From Phallusia mammillata (lineage: Eukaryota; Chordata; Ascidiacea; Phlebobranchia; Ascidiidae): 64,000 nucleotides of DNA. The DNA lies in the NCBI GenBank assembly GCA_003260075.1, contig QLIY01000295.1:86675-150674 (forward strand), in the 5' to 3' direction. Made by a program: the position numbers and the translations under genes. Below, piece after piece: positions 12,593 through 24,544 of this stretch (the stretch's first letter is position 1; every line of letters begins with the position of its first letter). Below the pieces are notes generated by a model that saw nothing but the letters and a program-made list of their open reading frames with translations, made no database searches and was not told the origin of the DNA.

Positions 12593-13087
12593 TTAATTAA
12601 AGCTGAAATTAAGGAAAATGGTCTGACGTTAAAGGTTATTAAGTTAAGCAAAGTATGTACATTTATTTAAGGTTGTTCATTTGCATGGCGTGGCATGGCG
12701 AGCAAAACAACATGCGTTTTAGCGTGCAATGAGGGAATTTTATGCTTGATTTGTCTCACTTTCTTTGTCATGGACTAAAATGAGGAACTAGTTCACAGTA
12801 AACAACTTTTTTACAAGGGACTATATGTTATCAAAGGTTATAATCCAACAGTGCAGTAACTTCATGGGGGGGGGGAGTGCAGTAACTTCATGTCGAGTTT
12901 TTCAACTTATTAACAAAGTTTTTCGGCTCGAAATATTTTACAACTTGCTGATTTACGTTAATAGTGCATCATATTTTTGTCTAACAATTTTTCAGTTAGC
13001 TTTTGTAGCTTTTTTGTCATCAAAGAACAAAACAGTTAAGTGGAATCCAAGCATCATTCCCGGAACAGTATACCAAGAATTGGCGAC
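11200..13087. other. Spacer with repeats
   Basis: 11885-11950 repeats AGAGAGATCTATCTATTTTA. A run of about 80 G at 12510-12590. 12660-12835 is nearly repeated at 13270-13440 (GGTTGTTCATTTGCATGGCG). A hAT-like piece lies at 11540-11740. No gene seen. Confidence 0.5.
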
Positions 13088-13130
13088 ATGTCATCAAGCG
13101 ACGACGACGATGGTAAATAAAAGTTGCAAA

Positions 13131-13172
<42 letters not shown>

Positions 13173-14138
13173 ACCCGCAAAACATTACAACGAAACTAAA
13201 ACTAATAAGCTTCCGTTTTTTTTTTTGGAAAATGGTCTGACGTTAAAAGGTTATTAAGTTAGGCAAAGTATGTACATTTATTTAAGGTTGTTCATTTGCA
13301 TGGCGTGGCATGGCGAGCAAAACAACATGCGTTTTAGCGTGCAGTGAGGGAATTTTATGCTTGATTTGTCTCACTTTCTTTGTCATGGACTCAAATGAGG
13401 AACTAGTTCACAGTAAACAACTTTTTTACACAGCTACATTGAGCAATACGTTCCATAAAATACGTTCAAAAGGTACGGAGTTAGCAAAATATTACTTTTT
13501 TTGCATAAAATATTTTTTAAAGTAAATTATAAAACTATATTACGAAATTATTATATGTGACAATATATATATTACGAAGAGTACATAACCTGTTACAAGC
13601 ATATAGGTTTACGCCGCTCAGTACATTATGAATTTTCTTGTGCACCAGTTGAGTGAGATGTATCGTTTAGTTAAGGGGACCGTACAGTCATAGCCTACTA
13701 CAAATTTAGCTTGCATTGATCTTCGATACAACGTTATCACAGATAAGTAGCTAGTTGAGGGATATAACCTAATGCCCAACAGCCCTAAAACGTCTTGTTT
13801 AAGCCATTGTCTACTATTGACCATTGTGTATGTCTTCTTTATTATAGGCCTGTCAATCAAACTTTCGGACCTAAACGGGCTTCTCCAAATCGATTCGGGT
13901 TCGGGCCGGGCTTCGGGCTTATACTGTTGGCAAATTTCGGGCCGGTAAACAACTCTGGTCCGCCTGCTAAAAACGTTTTCTTTTACAGAACTGACCCTTT
14001 GTGATTGCATAAGTTGCATCTTTCTTATTGCGATTCTCCCCTTCTACCTGCTCTACTTGCTGTTTAAGCTCCTCAGATACTGCTGGCGATGTTGCTGTAG
14101 CGATGAAGAAGACAACGGTGGAGAAGAACCACCCGCCG

Positions 14139-14225
<87 letters not shown>

Positions 14226-14333
14226 GCGCCCCAAAGAGTTGTGCAATATTTTAGAGTCCAGAAGCGAGTTGAAATACGGGACGGAGTGGCGACGGTCAGT
14301 GAGAGGGTACAAGTCGGCAGGGTACAGTTATAA
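13088..14333 (+). CDS. Type B small membrane protein, third copy, interrupted by a poly-G run
   Basis: Exons are 13088-13112 (same start as the 10.1-kb copy, MSSSDDDD) and 13989-14333 (acceptor TTTTACAG). Exon 2 gives ELTLCDCISC, a hydrophobic segment (IFLIAILPFYLLYLLF), KLLRYCWRCCC, then SDEEDNGGEEPPA. A run of about 83 G (14141-14223) follows, and then the conserved end (APQRVVQYFRVQKRVEIRDG and VATVSERVQVGRVQL). The parts before and after the G run are in different frames. In paralogs this position holds an acidic tract, so the G run most likely replaced real sequence during assembly. A second poly-G run lies in the intron just after exon 1 (13131-13170). The gene is probably intact in the animal. 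Confidence 0.5.
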
Positions 14334-14843
14334 AATCAAAAATTACAAACTTTAGCATTTCTGCATATATCTGTATGTAATTCTTGTTTTATGATTCGTA
14401 ATGATAATAATTGCAATGGACATTTCCGTTGATTTGGAAGGAAATGTATTAATATACAGTTCAAGAAACATGACTGGTCATAAAATATTGTGTTTTGTGT
14501 AGATATGTGTACATTATATCTGCTTCACTTTTACCTGATTGCTTTGACTTTGTTATTTGTTAAACCCACCAATGTTAGTTAGTAAACTAATCCCTGCAAA
14601 CGACTGCATGCAACATACGAAGATAGTAGGTAGTCTTAAGTTTAATTTGATAATCTCCATGTTTATTAATGAACGGTGTAATATTGTAAATCAGTTTTAT
14701 TCATGTAAAAACAGAAGATAAGGTATGATAGATAAAATTTCATAATGTGAAATTCGAGCAAGCAAGTACAGCAAGCATGTTATTGTAGCAAATCGCAGGC
14801 TAAAAAAGTGGTATTGGCCCAATCAGAGATTAGTGGCTGCTAG

Positions 14844-15279
14844 TAGTGATGTATCGATGGTATCTAACGATTTCAGTGGTATCGATACTTGTACTCGGTA
14901 TCGAAATATTTTGTCTCTATTTTCGATACCAACCTGCGAAACAAAGGTCAATTTACACCATAAGAATACAGGCAACTTCTTGCCAATATTTGCTTCTGCC
15001 GATTTCGGCCAATATTTGCTTTGGACAGCACAAAACCGGGAAAAATTCCGCCAGGTTACGTACATTTTTTCGCTATCACGTGGTGATTACATTCTTCGGC
15101 ATGTGTGTGTGCACGCCTGTACCCCGACCATGGCAGATAAATTAGCCAGTGATATACAACTAAGTACAACACTACACCTATGTACTTGGTACAAGTACTC
15201 GGTATCGAAGGTATATACATGTGGTACTCGTACTAGGTATCGAAACTCGCTTCAAAAACCTGGTATCGTTCCATCACTA
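14844..15279. mobile_element. MITE with TAGTGATG ends
   Basis: Ends are TAGTGATGTATCG and CGTTCCATCACTA. Flanks GCTGCTAG and GCGGCTAG differ at one of eight bases, fitting a hAT target duplication. The interior is full of GGTATCGAAA/GTACTCGGTATCG strings. Open frames across it are not genes. Confidence 0.6.
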
Positions 15280-15840
15280 GCGGCTAGTGCATCGGCAATA
15301 GGAAACTACAGTAACCCCTATTTCCACTTGATGTTGACGACAAAATTCAATACGAGCACCATTTTTTAATATGTAATTAGTAATTTATTAAATATAAAAT
15401 GATTTTGAATTAGAAGAGCTCCTACAGTCAAAAGAGAAAACTGGGCCAAGCTCCAAACTTAAGAACTCATATCACAAAAAGTTTGTCAAAGTATAAACTT
15501 TACCAGCATTCAAGATATGAAAATAGTTTTTAAACATGCTATGTAGGCCTATACATTTATCACCATCATCATAATTGGTCAAGTTTATTGTTTTCAAATC
15601 GCTAAGTTCTAGCCGCCTGCTAATGTGGAAAAAATGTACCAACACTGTTTGCCTAGCTTCTATAGATGGTATTATTAAACTTGAAACCAAGGCAACAAAG
15701 TGATCAGATAAATTTAAGACAAAGCTGTTCAGTGATTTTGACTCAATGGGAAAAGAATGAAGCAATATAAATTTTGTACCTGTCCTGTCGCAAGATTTGA
15801 GTATCAACCCGATCCCTTCTGAACTATGATTGAAATATAA

Positions 15841-15914
<74 letters not shown>

Positions 15915-16249
15915 CATCAGATCAGTACTAAACCTTACCCGAGTGCTGAGGGCAGTGGCACCCTTGTAAACAACATATCAGATATGTAAGAGCGGTATCA
16001 CAGCCTGAACTTACAACAGTTTTTTTTTCAACAAAGGTTTAAACACTGGATAGTGCAATTATTGTGTCCACAATACACGATAAGCTTACCAAAACAGACA
16101 TGATAGATAGTGAATTGAAGGCAAACAAATAACACAAGGCCAGTAAAACCTAGGAAGTTATACAACCGATTCTTTCTGCTGGATCAGTTACATTTACAAG
16201 GACGATTAGCAGGTTTTGTTTAAAAGGATTGTACAGCCAATAGTATCTC

Positions 16250-16388
16250 TGAAATCGTGAAACAGATATGGGGGTGTGGGAAATTCCAGTCGCTTAGGGA
16301 CACAGGAACGCTGGCCGGAGTCAAAACAGCTAGGACTTTAGATTAGAGTTGCAGATGGTAGGTGCGGCAATTGACTACATGAAGGAAA
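16250..16388 (+). promoter_or_regulatory. Conserved upstream block of the type A gene at 16.4 kb, with kB-like site
   Basis: About 120 bases match the region upstream of the genes at 20.6 kb (partly) and 24.7 kb, up to the start codon (shared CGGCAATTGACTACA just before the ATG). GGGAAATTCC at 16278-16287 fits the NF-kB/Rel consensus GGGRNNYYCC. Conservation of the block suggests a promoter; Rel control is a hypothesis. Confidence 0.45.
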
Positions 16389-16751
16389 ATGGGAAGAACC
16401 AATGTCTACGTTGTGGAAGATGATAGCGTAGGTAAGTCCAACGCTAACCACGCAATAACATCAATGGTTGTTTTTGTTTTCACAATGCCATGTAAACGTG
16501 CTGCAATCTGTAAGCAAGTTTACTGCCAAGAAACACAAACACTCTGTTGAAACAGCAAACGTTTTGTCTAGTTTTGATCAAGTTTGCAGGATCGGTTTGT
16601 CAAAAAAACTTGCAAATATTTTTCGTAAAAGCAGCCATGGTTGAAATACTTAGTTTTCTGCATAGATCAAGCAACATAAAAATGAACAATCAATCTTGTG
16701 GTGTGACTGGTTTAAAACAAGCTTTCGTCAAACGTCTAGGCCAGCGCTAAA

Positions 16752-17430
16752 NNNNNNNNNNNNNNNNNNNNNNNNNNNNNNNNNNNNNNNNNNNNNNNNN
16801 NNNNNNNNNNNNNNNNNNNNNNNNNNNNNNNNNNNNNNNNNNNNNNNNNNNNNNNNNNNNNNNNNNNNNNNNNNNNNNNNNNNNNNNNNNNNNNNNNNNN
16901 NNNNNNNNNNNNNNNNNNNNNNNNNNNNNNNNNNNNNNNNNNNNNNNNNNNNNNNNNNNNNNNNNNNNNNNNNNNNNNNNNNNNNNNNNNNNNNNNNNNN
17001 NNNNNNNNNNNNNNNNNNNNNNNNNNNNNNNNNNNNNNNNNNNNNNNNNNNNNNNNNNNNNNNNNNNNNNNNNNNNNNNNNNNNNNNNNNNNNNNNNNNN
17101 NNNNNNNNNNNNNNNNNNNNNNNNNNNNNNNNNNNNNNNNNNNNNNNNNNNNNNNNNNNNNNNNNNNNNNNNNNNNNNNNNNNNNNNNNNNNNNNNNNNN
17201 NNNNNNNNNNNNNNNNNNNNNNNNNNNNNNNNNNNNNNNNNNNNNNNNNNNNNNNNNNNNNNNNNNNNNNNNNNNNNNNNNNNNNNNNNNNNNNNNNNNN
17301 NNNNNNNNNNNNNNNNNNNNNNNNNNNNNNNNNNNNNNNNNNNNNNNNNNNNNNNNNNNNNNNNNNNNNNNNNNNNNNNNNNNNNNNNNNNNNNNNNNNN
17401 NNNNNNNNNNNNNNNNNNNNNNNNNNNNNN
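16752..17430. other. Assembly gap
   Basis: Undetermined bases. The missing half of the type A second exon may be here. Confidence 0.95.
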
Positions 17431-17639
17431 CAAGATGACCTAAGTTTCGGTCAGCTATATTTGAAACGTGAATTGGTTTTACTTTTATTTCCTGCGTAAC
17501 AAGTTCTTTAAAAACTAAATCGTTGTTAAAATGACTGATTCGGCAAATCGTCCTTTCGGTATGTGCATACGTTATTGGACGCACAGCAAACACCCCAACC
17601 ACACAAAGAAATGTATCAAGTGACTATTTACAATATAAT

Positions 17640-17930
17640 GTGACAGAAACTACAGGCTAAAACACAGAAGGTATCGGCGCTATTGATCAAAAGTCGCACC
17701 CCTGGCATTTTTTTGAAGCTCTACGCCTATGGCAAGGAGGCTTTAAATTTTGTCAAAAACGAACAATTTAATCTTTACAGAGGTTAGAATAAAGGCCAAG
17801 AAGAATCAATAGAAACAAATTTAATTGCGTGACAAATGTTTACTACCTGAATGTGCAAAAGCTCGCGTGCCATTTGTAAATGCTCTGCGTGCCACTTTTG
17901 GCACGCGTGCCACGTGTTGGACACCCCTGG
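17640..17930. mobile_element. Right part of a hAT-type element inserted in a type A second exon
   Basis: It shares AATAAAGGCCAAGAAGAATC and TAAATGCTCTGCGTGCCAC with the element at 58.2-59.0 kb and ends in the same GTTGGACACCCCTG. The exon of the type A gene resumes at the next base. The left end is not seen and may lie in the N run. Confidence 0.6.
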
Positions 17931-18235
17931 TCTACTGCTATAATAAAAAGAAAAACGAAGAACAGCAACAGGCTACAGTTGCTCCACACACAAGAATGTG
18001 GTCGTACTTCAGGGGAGAGCCAGTTGGTGTAACAAATGTGCAACCGGCCGGTGGTCCGGTTCAAACTGTACAAATCATACAAACCGTTCAGCCAGTACAA
18101 ACCAAGCAACCAATGCAAACCATTCACCCAATGCAAACCATGCAAAATGTTCAACCAATGCAAACCATTCAACCAATGCAAACCATGCAAAATGTTCAGC
18201 CAGTGCCAACTATGCAAACAGTACAGTATGTTTAG

Positions 18236-19192
18236 GACCCATGAAAGTATGCGGATATGAATGGTGTTTTGTATTTTTCCACTTTTGTTATGTAGTTTTT
18301 TTAGGGCTAAATCAAACACTTTACAAAGTTTGTGTAGTTGTGTTGTCTTAATTGGATCGTTGTCTTTGTAGAAGTCATTACTGCACTGTTTGTGTTTTTG
18401 TGTCACAGATTATAATTCCAACCGATCCCGTATTATGCACCAGAACCCAAACAAGTATTTTTTTTGATTTCCTCATATTGTTCGTATTGTCAATTGAAGT
18501 AATGTCGTTGTTTATTCATGTGTTTTGATTTTTGACAAATTTTGTAGTTACGCTTTTCGTACATTGTTGTTGTGGAAGAAAAAGTAAGAAATAATGTTTC
18601 TGCGTTAAAAAAGGTAAATAAAACACTAAAGAGCACGATGCGGTCAGTTTGTTCAGGTTTACAAAATAAAAAAAATTGCAGTGCAGAACATGGCAGACGA
18701 AAAGGGACATATCAATATTTTTCAGTAAAATTTAATCCATTTATAAATTGCTTGTGGAAACTCTATTCTAAAGAAAAGTAAACCATAGTATCTTATTACA
18801 AAAATAGACTACAGGTTCTTATTTACGTGTGATTTGCTGACAAAGGAAAAAGCAGAAGCAAACAGCAAAAATATACAAAAAACTTGTTCAAAGTTTCTGA
18901 AAGTAAAACTGCAACTAAGAAAATAATTCCAGCAACCAGAATGTGAATTATAAAATGGAAAGACTGAAATTATTCCAAGAGTTCAGGCGCCATTGTTCGG
19001 TATCTATAAACATTCAATGTATATACCCACAACTGTTTTTTAAAACAAACACAAGCATATATACTACGGTAGGCGGCCGTCTGGTAAAACAAGGGTCTGC
19101 GATGCAGCCAAACAATTAGGCTAAATGCCTTTTTTTCATGGTATTAATTGATCCTCTGCTACTAAAAACTTTGTCAAAGTGAATTTTGCCGT

Positions 19193-19271
<79 letters not shown>

Positions 19272-20397
19272 CTGCCTACCTAGGCTATATGAGATGTTTT
19301 CGTTCATCATTTGCAAAATACCTCATAACTTACCAAAAAAGTTAATAACCCACCTAGCCTATGAATATAATATGAATAAAATTGGCAATTTATTTCTATC
19401 ATTCACGTACTGTTAACTAACTTTTTAACCACTTGTTGCCGCAAGAGATTCTTTGTCATTTGATTTAAAATCTTAAGCTAAATGAAATCAATGTACTTTA
19501 TCAAGGTTGTTTGCTTCTCAAAAGCGATTCGTACGAATTTTTCTTAGCTTCTTAATGCATTTTTGCCTAAATTTGTCATGAAGCCGAATAAGCGGTTTTG
19601 AAATTATCATGTATAATATGAGGTGGCGGGGGTGCACTTGCGTGTACACGCGCTTTTAATTTCAAGAAGCGTTGTTGGAATGCAAGCTGGCAGACGATGC
19701 ACGCAGCTATGGTGTGCCAAGTAGAAAAGATCCCAGTGAAAGTGCGGTTGTGTGAGCCAGAACGTCAGTGCGCAAGCTAGAGTTTCATATCTGTGTGTAC
19801 GTCACTGCGCAAGCTGGTTTACACTATTAAAAAAACGTGCCCCTAGTGGTAAGATATCTACAAACAATGAATAACATACAAACANTCCGGCATTAGTTAG
19901 ACCCAGGAAAAAGTTATTCAAGCAAGTACATAAAATCACAATTCAATTACGGAAGTATCCAAGAAAAAGCTGTTGAAACGAAGTGAAAAACTACACATGG
20001 AAATACGCATGGTTTTGCCAAATTACGGAGAATAACTGAAGCATGTCTCTATCTCTCCTAATTTATTATTTTAAACAGAAAAAAAGATGTAGCCCAGATT
20101 TAATGACTAAGAGCTTACCAAATTCATTTAGTAATTTCCATTATCTTTATTTAATAATGGCCTTATGTATCAGGTATTCAAATTTATTTGAATTATTTGA
20201 TTTGAAAGGAAAAAAATTATTTAATTATTTGAAAAAATGAAAACCTTTATTTGATAGCAGCCCTATCCAGAACGCAAGCGCGCGAGGTAGAGTTTTATGC
20301 CTGTCTGTACTTCACTGTGCCTGCGGGGCAGCACGTGGGCGTACGGTGACCGGCGAGAAATCCTGTGTGGATCTAAAATAATAACACGTATAATGCT

Positions 20398-20494
<97 letters not shown>

Positions 20495-20631
20495 AACTAT
20501 CCGCTGGCGCGCAAGCGTATGTGTGGATCTAACCGTATAGTGACACCGGGAAGCTAGCTGAAGTGAAAATAGCTAGGACTTTTGATTACAGTTGCAGATG
20601 GTAGGTGCGGCAATTGACTACACTAAGGAAA
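18236..20631. other. Spacer downstream of the broken type A gene
   Basis: The first 350 bases are a diverged copy of the 3' flanks at 21.9 and 25.6 kb, so the duplicated unit includes the 3' UTR. G runs at 19196-19270 and 20399-20492. The exon relic at 19.57-19.71 kb is listed separately. Otherwise nothing recognised. Confidence 0.5.
19572..19711 (+). pseudogene. Relic of a type C promoter and first exon
   Basis: This 140-base stretch is a diverged copy of 28431-28561 (shared AAGCGGTTTTGAAATTA, ATATGAGGTGGCGGGG, GTTGTTGGAATGCAAG). The start codon of the first exon is CTG here instead of ATG (19687-19689), and the codons read LADDARSY where the intact copy has MAEDGQSN. The donor GTGTG is kept. 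No second exon follows, so it is a broken copy. Confidence 0.5.
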
Positions 20632-20784
20632 ATGGGAAAAACCAATGTATACGTTGTGAAAGATGATAGCGTAGGTAAGTTCAATGCTTGTGAAATTATA
20701 TAAACACGCAATAGCATGAAAAGTGTTGTCTCGTTTTGTACAAGTTTGCAGGATTGGCTTCTCAAATAAAACTTGGCGGTAAAT

Positions 20785-20845
<61 letters not shown>

Positions 20846-21904
20846 AAGAACCAATGATGGTAAATGATCAGTGCTCGCGTTGTTTTTATGACTCGAATTG
20901 GACCTAACTCATATTTTACTCTACTTTTGACACCGTTATTAAAACGCTATTAGGGTTGGGTTCAGGTTTTATACACCAACAAAACCAACTTAGTTTCTAA
21001 CCCTATCCCAGTCTCAACGTAAATTAAAATATCTTTGTTCTTTATGCCCTCCATTGAAAATTAGCAAACTTTTTGTGATTTGACCTACGTTAGTAACTGA
21101 AACTTTTTAAACATTAGCACATTCTGCATATATCGAGCAACTTAAACATGGACAATCAATCATTGGTACCTGGTTTAAAACAAGCTTTTGACAAACGTTC
21201 AGTAGTAAAATAATGACAAGAGTTTTTTTTAAATGTACTGCCTATTGAAATGTAATTTTGATAACATATATGATTTTTACAGATTGCGGCGAGTGCATCT
21301 GGCTTCTTTTGAAACTTACGGGTTATCTACTTATAATCGCACTCGTGCTTGTGATTATTCCATTCTACCTCATCTATCTGTTGATTGTCTACTGCACTAC
21401 CAAGGACGAAGAACAGCAGCACACTGCCGTTGATCCACACACTAGAATGTGGTNTGGGGTCACGGCACCAGAAAGGTTGGGAACCGCTGGTCTAGGCATA
21501 AAACAATGACAATAGTTTTTTAAATGATTTTTGCAGATTGCAGCGAGTGCATCTGGCTTATTTTGAAACTCTCATTCTATCTACTTATAATCGCACTCGT
21601 GCTTGTGATTATTCCATTCTACCTCATCTATCTGTTGATTGTCTACTGCACTACCAAGGACGAAGAACAGCAGCACACTGCCGTTGATCCACACACTAGA
21701 ATGTGGTCGTACTTCAGGGGAGAGCCAGTTGGTGTAACAAATGTGGGAGGTCCCGTTCAAACTGTACAAACCATACAAACCGTTCAGCCAGTACAAACCA
21801 TGCAACCAATGCAAACCATTCAACCAATGCAAACCATTCAACCAATGCACACCATGCAAAATGTTCAGCCAGTGCAAACCATTCACACAGTACAGTATGT
21901 TTAG
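20632..21904 (+). CDS. Type A small membrane protein with VQT/MQP repeat tail
   Basis: Exon 1 is 20632-20674 (MGKTNVYVVKDDSV, phase 1, donor GTAAGT). The complete exon 2 is 21537-21904 (acceptor TTTTTGCAG), for a protein of 136 aa. Exon 2 starts DCSECIWLILKLSFYL and continues hydrophobic through LLIIALVLVIIPFYLIYLL to IVYC. Next come TTKDEEQQHTAVDPHTR, the conserved MWSYFRGEPVGVTNV, and about 14 tripeptides of the form [VIM]Q[TPN], ending TVQYV. A first, truncated exon 2 copy lies at 21283-21453, so the exon-1 to exon-2 pairing is not certain. Acidic residues before and mixed charged residues after the membrane segment suggest one crossing. I do not recognise the family. Confidence 0.6.
21283..21453 (+). 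pseudogene. Truncated duplicate of a type A second exon
   Basis: After an acceptor (TTTTTACAG) this stretch encodes DCGECIWLLLKLTGYLL, the rest of the membrane segment, and the juxtamembrane part up to DPHTRMW, nearly identical to the exon at 21537. It breaks off at an undetermined base (21454). What follows ends in GGTTGGGAACCGCTGG, which resembles a hAT-type terminus. The YFRGEPVG block and the repeat tail are missing. It may be the remains of a second gene copy, or a second haplotype placed in tandem. A mutually exclusive exon is unlikely because it lacks the tail and a donor site. Confidence 0.5.
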
Positions 21905-23365
21905 GACCCATAAAAAAGATATTCACATGTGAACAGTGTTTTGCATTTTTCTACTTGTGTTATATAGTGTTTAAGGGCTAGAGCTAGACCAAACACTTTT
22001 TTTACATAGTTTGTGTTGTCTCTATTAGATTGTTTTAGACAAGTCATTAATGCACTGTTAGTGTTTCTGTGTTATAGAATAGATAAATGATAATTCTAAT
22101 CGGCACGGTATTATTTACAAAAACCCAAACAAGAATGCTCGTTTTTAAAATTTCCACATATTGTACTTATTGTCAACAGAAGATAAGACGTTGTTTCTTT
22201 GAAGTGTGTTAATGTTAAATAAAGTAGTTACGCTTTTCGTAAATTGTTTTCTCGTTGTTGTGATAGAAAATGTACGAGGTTATGCTTCAGTGTGAAAAAC
22301 CGGTAGAAAAAAACACTATGAAGATCACGATACAGCAAGTCTGTTAAGTTTACTAATTACAAAACCTGTGCAGTACAGGACATTGCAGACATTGCAGACA
22401 TTGCAGACTAACAGAAACGGACATTTCCATATTTTCCAGGAAAATTCAAAGCAATCACGTTTTGCTAGCCGAAAGTCCATTCCAAAGCGAAACTAAACCG
22501 TTACGACGACAAAGTACCTTTTTTACGTGTAATTTGTTGACAAAGGGAAAAGCAATAGAAAACGAGCCAAAATACACAAAATTTGATTGAAGTTACTAAA
22601 GTAAAATCTCAGCCTTGGAAATAATTGCAGGAACCGGACGGAAATTGTGTAAAAAGACTGAAAATATTCAAAGCGTTAGGTAGATCCTATAAACCAGTGG
22701 TTTAAAGTTTTTTTTTTTTTTTTTTTAAGGGGGGGGGGCTGACGTTGGAGGTAGTAGTGTATATTATTCGAACCTGAAATTGATGGAAATGGTCTGACGT
22801 TAAAGGTATTGTGTCCAGAACTTAAGCAAAGTATGTAATTTTATAAAGGTTGTTCATTTGTATGCCGTGGCGTGTCGAACAAAAAAACATGCGTTTTACA
22901 GAGTCATTCAGCATACAATGAAGGAATTTTATGCTTGATTTGTCGTACTTTCTTTGTCATGGACTAAAATGAGGAACTAGCTCAGTAAACAACTTTTTTG
23001 AAGCCCAATGGCCCTAAACCGTCAAATTTTTTTACACAATTTGCTTTTAAATATCCGCACATGCTCTGTGCGCCCGCTTTTGGAAATTAGCAAATTTGAT
23101 TGAAGTTACTAAAGTAAAGGGGGGGGGGTAGTATAAACAGAAGATAAAGTATGAAAGATAACGTAATAGAAAATCCGAGCAAGCAAGTACAACAAGCATT
23201 TCTTTACAGCAAAACGCAGGCTAAGAAAAGTGATATTGGTCCAATTAGTTCTCGAGATTTGTGGCGGCAAGGCAACAAGCGATCAGATAAATTTAAGACC
23301 AGGCTGTTCCGTAATTTTAATTCAATAAATACTACTCAAACATCGGAAATTTTTCATTTTCGAAA
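21905..23365. other. Type A 3' flank and spacer
   Basis: It starts with a 3' flank shared with 25.6-25.9 kb (AGTGTTTTGCATTTT, CACTGTTAGTGTTTC). AATAAA near 22214 could be a poly(A) signal. Further on is a relative of 12660-12830. No gene seen. Confidence 0.5.
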
Positions 23366-23640
23366 AATGTGCGTACATTTTGATCTGCACACTTTAAAAA
23401 AATGTGCGCACATTTTGATCTGCACACTATACAAAAATGTGCGCACATTTTGATCTGCACACTATAAAAAAAATGTGCGCACATTTTGACCAGCACATTT
23501 TACTCGTAAATTTTTAAAAAAATGTTCGCACACTTTAACCTGTACATTTTCAAAGATGTGCGCACATTTTTAACTGCACATTTTGGCACGTGCATATTTT
23601 TGAGAATTGTGCGCACTTTTGGCACATTTTTCATTGTGCA
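23366..23640. repeat. Minisatellite with a palindromic core
   Basis: Seven to eight units of about 33-38 bases built around AATGTGCGCACATTTTGATC and TGCACACT. The first four units are near-identical and the later ones increasingly diverged. The core ATGTGCGCACAT is a perfect palindrome. There are no unique spacers, so it is not a CRISPR array. Confidence 0.8.
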
Positions 23641-24544
23641 AATATTCGCCATAAGCCCTGTCGCAAGATTGAATATAAACATCGATCCTTTTTGAACTAT
23701 AATTGAAATGTAAGTGTAAAGCAATTCATCAGGTCAGTCCTAAACTTTACCGGAGTGTCAAAGGCAGTGGCACCCTTGTAAACAACAGAACAGGCATGCA
23801 AGGAACGTATCACACCCTGGACTTACAACAAGGTTCCAACACCGGATCATGATTATTGTGTCAACAACAATACTTTATGATAAGCTTACCAAAACAGACA
23901 TGGTAGATAGTGAAATGATGGAAGACAAATAACAAAACCAGTAAAACTGTAGGATTTGAGCCTTACAACCTTGCGTGTTCAGGATTGGATATTAAACGCT
24001 CCAGAAGTTCGGTTCATTCGTTTATTTCGATTCTACTCAGAGCAATACACGAACATTAGTTCAATGCAGTACAACGAAAATGTCGAATAGAATGAAGGCT
24101 CTGTCTGACTTAATACAGATATATAGATCTAACCATAACGTCAGTAATTTCAAATATTGTCTACCAACGCTCAACGGTTAGCGACCAGTAGCTTAGCAAC
24201 GGCGCAACAAGTGCGCTTTTAGGGGACCAACGCGGTCTAAGTAAACACTGACAACTTCGTACACAATGAGTTAAAGGGAGAACAACAGACCATTACTGCA
24301 AGCAGTAAAAAAGTCGTACGTGAACAAACAATATTTAAGATATCTAAAGGGCCATTAAAATTTAAAGGGCGCGTTGCTTGAAAACAACAGCCAAACATTC
24401 CACGAGTGGAAATCCAATAAAATCATCACACATTAATGAAACTCGATATTAATACGTTATACAAGCGATTCTTTCCACTGGATTTGTTCAAAGGCCGATT
24501 AGAAGCTTTTATTTAAAAGGACTATACAACCAATAGTAATTGTG

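Larger units (their letters stand above)
16389..18235 (+). pseudogene. Type A membrane protein, split by a transposon and an assembly gap
   Basis: Exon 1 (16389-16431, MGRTNVYVVEDDSV, phase 1, donor GTAAGT) and its upstream block match the intact gene at 24.7 kb. The 3' part of exon 2 is present at about 17931-18235: YNKKKNEEQQQATVAPHTR, then MWSYFRGEPVGVTNV and a long VQT/MQP tail ending MQTVQYV. The half of exon 2 that should code for the hydrophobic segment is missing. Instead a hAT-like element ends in GTTGGACACCCCTG at 17930, directly before GTCTACTGC of the exon. The element's left end, and perhaps the lost half exon, would be in the N run 16752-17430. The sequence cannot tell whether the gene is dead or only unresolved. 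Confidence 0.5.

Noticed and set aside
12448..12670. Open frames of poly-Gly and poly-Pro here and at 3731-4054, 19116-19416, 20263-20557, 45456-45800 and 61404-61763
   Set aside because: They are translations of G or C runs that look like assembly artefacts; no flanking coding signal.
14833..15369. 178-aa frame
   Set aside because: It covers a MITE with repeated GGTATCGA strings; not a gene.
16696..17602. Long frames across the N run
   Set aside because: They are open only because undetermined bases contain no stop codons.
17843..18406. 187-aa minus-strand frame of HWLNGLHWL repeats, also at 21581-21886 and 25320-25610
   Set aside because: It is the antisense of the VQT/MQP repeat tail; the plus frame is the one conserved with the membrane segment.
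23366..23640. Possible CRISPR array
   Set aside because: The repeats are adjacent minisatellite units without unique spacers, in a eukaryotic genome.
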